Below are positions 14,615-18,500 of a DNA stretch of 18,500 nucleotides, one piece after another. Origin of the DNA: CAZTCJ01 sp964612085 (lineage in GTDB: Bacteria > Pseudomonadota > Alphaproteobacteria > JAJFIK01); contig CAZTCJ010000073.1 in the NCBI GenBank assembly GCA_964612085.1, forward strand, positions 1 to 18,500. Direction: 5' to 3'. Position 1 is the stretch's first letter. The number at the start of each line of letters is the position of its first letter. Below the pieces are notes generated by a model. The model saw nothing but the letters and a program-made list of their open reading frames with translations, did not search any database and had not been told where the DNA came from. The position numbers and the translations under genes were made by a program.

Positions 14615-17482
14615 CTAGTTCAACACCGTCGCGATGGAGGCCGCCGTGATCGCGAGCTGGCTCGTGACCTGGGCCGCATCCCGCACGAAGTCCGACAGGA
14701 AGAACGGCGAAACGTCATAAGGCACCACGATCACGGCGCCCGGAACGATCCGCGTGGAGCCCAGCCGCCAGAAGGAGTCTTTCAAGCGCTCCGAGGTGCC
14801 GTCCGGATAGACCACGAACACCCGGTTTTCATCGGCCAGCTTGCTGTAGCCGCCGGCGAGCCGCGTGTAGTGTTTCGCCTTCTTGCCGGCCGCGAATTGG
14901 AACGCTCCTTCGTTCAGGACCTGGCCCGAGACGGTGACGGTCGAAGGCCGCGAGGGCATGTAGAGTGCGTCGCCCGGCTCCAGCTCGATATCGAGCTCGG
15001 GCTTGGCGGCCAGGATGTTCGGATCGGCCTCCACGGCGATGCGCCCGATGGGGATCTGATCGCGCAGGGCCCGTACCAATTGCTGCAGGAACACGATCTG
15101 TTCCTCGTTCACTTCCCGGCGGCTCGTCTGCGCGACGATCAGGTTCAACAAATCCTGGGCCTTGCGCTCGTTGCTTTCCCGCTCGATACGGGCCACCGAG
15201 CGCCGGGCGTAGATGGCGCCGTAAGGATAGGCCTGGTCGGTCAGCCCGCCCGCCCGCGCGATCAGAGACGACAGGCGCTCGCCCCGGACAATCTCATAGG
15301 ATCCGGGAAAGCGGACCTCGCCGAAGACATTGACCCGGCCTTCCCAGCGTTCCGAATAGACGTCCCGCAAGACGATGGAGTCCTGAGGCTCGATGCGGAT
15401 GGCGGCCAGGCTTGAGGCTTCGAGCGAGACATTCTTGCGGATGGTCTGGGACGCGCCGCGCGAGGTGTCATAGGTGGTGGCGGTGATCTCGATGGTCGCC
15501 AGATCGGCGGTGCGCTTGACCCCGCCCGAGGCCATGACCAGGTCGTTCAGATTGGTCTCCGGCGCCAGCAGGTAATAGCCCGGCACCCGCACCGCGCCCC
15601 GGATCGTGCTGATATATTCGGTGAGGAAGACGGCCGCCGCGCGCCGGTCCACCTGCAATTCTTCCGCGAGCGTCGCAAGATCGAGCGGCAGGTCTTCCAT
15701 GCGGCCGTCGAAGCGCGGATCGACCTCATAGAAGCGGCCGAATTCCTCGCTGTTTTGCAGGCCTGCACGCCGTGCCCGGTCGCGCTCGGAGAGCGGCTGG
15801 CCTTGGGGACCGAAACGCGGGTCCTGGTTGCGGCGGTCGAAGCGCGGATCGGTCATGGGGCGCTGCTGGAAAGTCTGCTGGCCGTTGGGATCGGCGAACC
15901 GGCCTTGTGCCGCCAGGGCCCCGGCGTTACGCGCATCGTCATTGAGGAATTCGGCTTCGTTCTGGGACGCGTCCAGTTCGACGCGCGAGGCCAGGGCATC
16001 GTTGCCGGTGACCGTGCTGGTCGTCTCCTGGCGTTCGGCGACGAAGCGGTCGCGCTGGCGTTCCAGGCGCTCCGCGTCCTCGGCCTGGGCGGTGGCGGCC
16101 AGACGGCGCGCTTCTTCCACGGAAAAGACCCAGACAATGTCATGATCCTGCAGGCCGACGCGCGTCTGTCCCCGGATCACCTGGGCAGGCGAGAACGGCA
16201 CGAGGGTGCGCGCGAAACTCTGGGGATCCCGGCGGCTGATGATGCCGAACATCAGATACGGCGATGCCTTGAGTGCGGCCGGAGAATTCAGAATGTCCCG
16301 CATGCTGCGGACCTGGGCCAGCGAAAACTCGCCCGCGAGCGTGGTATGGCCGCGCAAGGAGACCCGGCCCACGGACTGGTCCATGGACGGCTGCACGAAC
16401 AGAATGTCCCCATCCTGAATGACCGCGCCGTTGAGCCCGTCAATCTCCACGAATTCCCGCACCCCGTCGGAACGGGTGCGCAAAACCGTGAAGCGGTAGA
16501 CGCCGCGCACCTCGACCCCGCCCGCCAGCGACACCAGATCGGAGGCCCGGATCGTCCGGCTGCCCCCCAGTTCGTAGATGCCGGGCCGGCGCACCGCGCC
16601 CACGGCGGCGACCGTGCGGCTCAAGGGCGGCACCACGATCCGGTCGCCTTCGCGCAAGTGAAAGCCCGGTTCGCCTGCGGTGCCCACCAGCAAAGCGTAG
16701 AGATCGACGGCAAGCGCCCGGCCGTCCCGGATCACGCGGATGGACCGCAAAGAGCCGGTCTTCTTCACGCCGCCCGCCAGGATCAGGGCATCGACCGGCG
16801 TGGACAGGCCTGTGAGCGTTTGCGGGCCGGGCACATGGACCTCGCCCGCGACCAGAACCGTCACCTGACGGATGGCCCCGAGCGACACGAAGGCCCTGGT
16901 GGCGATATAAGCGCGCTCGATGGCCGCTTCGATTTCATTGCGCACTTCCGAGAAGGTCCGCCCCGCCGCCGAGATCGGCTCCAGCCCTTCCAGCAAGACC
17001 TGGCCGTTGCGGTCCACCCGCTGGCGGTATTGGGTGTTCTGCTGGCCGCGCAAGGTCACCAGGACCTCATCGCCCTGCCCCAAGACGTAAGAATCCTGCA
17101 CCGCACCCGACTGGCGCAAGGTCACGGACTCGCGGCTGGTGAATGTGTCGTATCCGAACTGTTCCAGTTGCTCGCCGGCCCGCTCGGAAAAGATATCCTC
17201 GACCCGGGACGGGCCTTCCGGCGGCAATGTGCGCTGGGGCACACGGAGCACACGCTCCTGGGCCTCCTGTTCGCGCTCCTGGCCGCGCCGCCCGGCCAGT
17301 TCCCGGCGCAATTGCTCCGCATCGAGAGTGGGAATACGGCTCAGGGGATCGCCCGACTGGGCATGCACGGGCCGATCCGCCCACAGCACGGCCGCCATGG
17401 CCGCGGCCAGGGTCAGAATGCAAAGGATCCGCGCTCCCACCCGTGGGATCGGGCGCAGTATTGCCGGCACGTCAGTCACCAT
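14615..17482 (-). CDS. SLBB-domain polysaccharide export outer-membrane protein
   Basis: A 955-residue periplasmic/outer-membrane export protein, far longer than Wza (about 380). A hydrophobic signal segment (about 17-36) ends near VHAQSGD (39-45); there is no lipobox, so it is not an obvious lipoprotein. SYVLGQGDEVLVTLRGQ (131-147) starts the Poly_export domain. SLBB-type units follow near 208 (VLVAGEVHVPGPQTL), 291, 373, 626, 717 (VNVFGEVRFPGSYEI) and 848 (VTVSGQVLNEGAFQF). Residues 455-620 are a charged linker rich in Q, R and E with DPRF repeated at 545, 554 and 588. The C-terminus is a hydrophobic helix-like segment, as in Wza. It probably forms the export channel. ATG 17482 has no close SD (GAGAGG is 14 nt upstream). 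A 356-bp gap separates it from the YjbF-like gene. Confidence 0.9.
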   Translation of the reverse strand: MVTDVPAILRPIPRVGARILCILTLAAAMAAVLWADRPVHAQSGDPLSRIPTLDAEQLRRELAGRRGQEREQEAQERVLRVPQRTLPPEGPSRVEDIFSERAGEQLEQFGYDTFTSRESVTLRQSGAVQDSYVLGQGDEVLVTLRGQQNTQYRQRVDRNGQVLLEGLEPISAAGRTFSEVRNEIEAAIERAYIATRAFVSLGAIRQVTVLVAGEVHVPGPQTLTGLSTPVDALILAGGVKKTGSLRSIRVIRDGRALAVDLYALLVGTAGEPGFHLREGDRIVVPPLSRTVAAVGAVRRPGIYELGGSRTIRASDLVSLAGGVEVRGVYRFTVLRTRSDGVREFVEIDGLNGAVIQDGDILFVQPSMDQSVGRVSLRGHTTLAGEFSLAQVRSMRDILNSPAALKASPYLMFGIISRRDPQSFARTLVPFSPAQVIRGQTRVGLQDHDIVWVFSVEEARRLAATAQAEDAERLERQRDRFVAERQETTSTVTGNDALASRVELDASQNEAEFLNDDARNAGALAAQGRFADPNGQQTFQQRPMTDPRFDRRNQDPRFGPQGQPLSERDRARRAGLQNSEEFGRFYEVDPRFDGRMEDLPLDLATLAEELQVDRRAAAVFLTEYISTIRGAVRVPGYYLLAPETNLNDLVMASGGVKRTADLATIEITATTYDTSRGASQTIRKNVSLEASSLAAIRIEPQDSIVLRDVYSERWEGRVNVFGEVRFPGSYEIVRGERLSSLIARAGGLTDQAYPYGAIYARRSVARIERESNERKAQDLLNLIVAQTSRREVNEEQIVFLQQLVRALRDQIPIGRIAVEADPNILAAKPELDIELEPGDALYMPSRPSTVTVSGQVLNEGAFQFAAGKKAKHYTRLAGGYSKLADENRVFVVYPDGTSERLKDSFWRLGSTRIVPGAVIVVPYDVSPFFLSDFVRDAAQVTSQLAITAASIATVLN

Positions 17483-17838
17483 GGCGGACGGGTTCGCCTC
17501 TCTTGGTCATCACCGTACTCATACCTGAGCAGACACGAACGGCCCGACGGCCGTCCGCTCTCTTGCTCCCCGGTGCACGATACCCCTTGATCGTGCTGAC
17601 CAGCTCTTCCCCGCCCGCTGGACAACGGACCCACGCCATATGCTGCGGTAGCCAAGAGCCCGGCCACGCTAGCCGATGATTCCGCTCCTGACGGACCGGA
17701 AAGATCTCTTTCGCCCTTTTAGCAGCGAGGATTTGACCTGCACTTTGGCCCTTGCGGGACTCCGGCGCAAGTCCGGGGCCTGAAGCTGTCGGATGACAAG
17801 GTCGCAATGGTCGTACTCCTCTCAGGCGTGCGCGGGCC
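17483..17838. other. Intergenic region (356 bp) before the export gene
   Basis: This lies between two minus-strand genes. It holds a stem-loop at 17572-17601 and a weaker CTTGCG/CGCAAG hairpin at 17751-17771, about 68 nt after the YjbF-like stop, without a T-run. Short frames exist on both strands but show no known family. The length suggests a separate promoter and leader for the export gene; no clear -35/-10 pair was found. Confidence 0.55.
17572..17601 (-). other. Stem-loop in the leader of the export gene
   Basis: GCACGAT (17575-17581) pairs with ATCGTGC (17590-17596) around an 8-nt loop; GGT and ACC outside extend the stem across a 2-nt bulge. It ends about 90 nt upstream of the export gene start. 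It could be a 5'-leader structure or a binding site. Confidence 0.35.
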
Positions 17839-18500
17839 TTACTCGAACTTCGATGGGCGCAAGGGCTCGATAATGAAGGCGTCGAGCCTGGGATGGACAT
17901 GCTGGCGGCTGCGCAACAGCTTGCCGGTGCGCGGATCCGCCCAGTATGTGTTGGTGAAGCGCCAGTGGATTTTCGGCGCCTTGCAGCGTTCCTTGACGAC
18001 CTTCGCCTGGCGCTTGCGGCCCAGCACGGTGATGGTGTCCTGGCCCGCCGGTTTGAAGCGGCATCTGAGCCGCTGGCCGAACACCTGATTACCTTTGAAA
18101 TCGACGATCCGCACCCGGTCGATCCGGCCCGGCAAGGTGTGCAACTGCCCGTCCACCGGATCGTCACCGATAAGCCGCGTGGCCGTCAGGTCCGAGGGAT
18201 AGCCCGCCGTGCTCAAGACCCGCCCGCCGCGCGTCACGATGGTGGCCGGATCGCCGGTGACCCAGCGGTGATCGCGCCCGTTGACCGATTGCAGCACGAC
18301 GATCTGGCGCGGCGCCGCGCCCACGCCGACGCCGATCGAGGCCGGCGCGATCTTGGCCACTTGATCGAGCGTGTAGGCGGGCGCGGAGCGGGAGAAGAAC
18401 GCGGCCTTGGTGTAGTTCAGATACATTACTGCTTCGCTGTCCGACGCGCAGGCGCCCAAGCCCAGAAGGCTCAGGACCGTCAGCGCGCGCAGGCCGTGCC
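17839..18500 (-). CDS. YjbF/GfcB-family outer-membrane lipoprotein, 5' end beyond window
   Basis: The frame runs open to the right edge, 220 codons visible. The first visible residues, HGLRALTVLSLLGLGAC, are a lipoprotein signal with lipobox LGAC, so the true start is just outside and the TTG at 18459 inside the lipobox is not the start. The mature protein is then about 200 residues. The C-terminal TNTYWADPRTGKLLRSRQ closely matches the NTFWVDSATGQVRQSRQ pattern of GfcB/YjbF, and RWVTGDPATIVTRGGRVLST matches its middle. In Escherichia coli the gfc operon makes group 4 capsule and yjbEFGH is a related set; both belong to secretion of polysaccharide. The protein probably sits on the periplasmic side of the outer membrane. 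It is on the same strand as the SLBB gene, but 356 bp apart. Confidence 0.88.
   Translation of the reverse strand, partial: HGLRALTVLSLLGLGACASDSEAVMYLNYTKAAFFSRSAPAYTLDQVAKIAPASIGVGVGAAPRQIVVLQSVNGRDHRWVTGDPATIVTRGGRVLSTAGYPSDLTATRLIGDDPVDGQLHTLPGRIDRVRIVDFKGNQVFGQRLRCRFKPAGQDTITVLGRKRQAKVVKERCKAPKIHWRFTNTYWADPRTGKLLRSRQHVHPRLDAFIIEPLRPSKFE

Noticed and set aside
15755..17590. 611-codon open frame on the plus strand across the SLBB gene
   Set aside because: It is an exact antisense shadow in GC-rich DNA; the translated sequence is low-complexity, rich in H, R, G and Q, with no recognisable domain, while the minus strand gives clear Poly_export and SLBB motifs.
17472..18167. 231-codon minus-strand frame spanning the gap before the export gene
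   Set aside because: It overlaps the well-supported YjbF/GfcB gene out of frame for most of its length, and its product has no recognisable motif.

Overview
The window reads as part of a surface-polysaccharide (capsule, exopolysaccharide or O-antigen type) locus from a GC-rich Gram-negative bacterium. Gram-negative is supported by an outer-membrane SLBB/polysaccharide-export protein and a YjbF/GfcB-type lipoprotein. Gene style and composition suggest an alphaproteobacterium, but there is no rRNA or other marker gene, so that placement is inference.

Layout. 1-3653 (minus): a GT4 glycosyltransferase cut by the left edge, a Wzx-like flippase, and a SAM methyltransferase placed 3 bp before the flippase. 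3654-4081: a divergent intergenic region holding two palindromic elements (A and D). 4082-6453 (plus): a capsule-type GT-B glycosyltransferase overlapping a phytanoyl-CoA-dioxygenase-like gene by ATGA. 6457-8589 (minus, convergent with the previous pair after 3 bp): GDP-mannose 4,6-dehydratase (gmd) and a GT2 rhamnosyltransferase-like gene. 8590-8957: a second divergent intergenic region with two more palindromes (B and C). 8958-14610 (plus): two GT-B glycosyltransferases, a Wzz-like chain-length protein, a Wzy-like polymerase and a small secreted NTF2/SnoaL-like protein. 14615-18500 (minus, convergent after 4 bp): a 955-residue SLBB export protein and a YjbF/GfcB lipoprotein whose 5' end lies beyond the right edge.

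Together these cover most of a Wzx/Wzy-dependent pathway: sugar nucleotide supply (gmd), five glycosyltransferases, possible decoration (methyltransferase, dioxygenase), flipping, polymerisation, length control and outer-membrane export. Not seen here are an initiating phosphoglycosyltransferase, a BY-kinase, and the reductase or transaminase that would use the Gmd product.

The most unusual feature is in the non-coding DNA. Elements A, B and C form one family of 75-78 bp hairpins with the same geometry (arms of 10 + 16 nt, loop of 21-23 nt). Arm sequences differ between copies while pairing is kept, and B and C each carry a 3-nt bulge at the same arm position. Element D is a separate 163-bp imperfect palindrome. 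All four lie between divergent genes.
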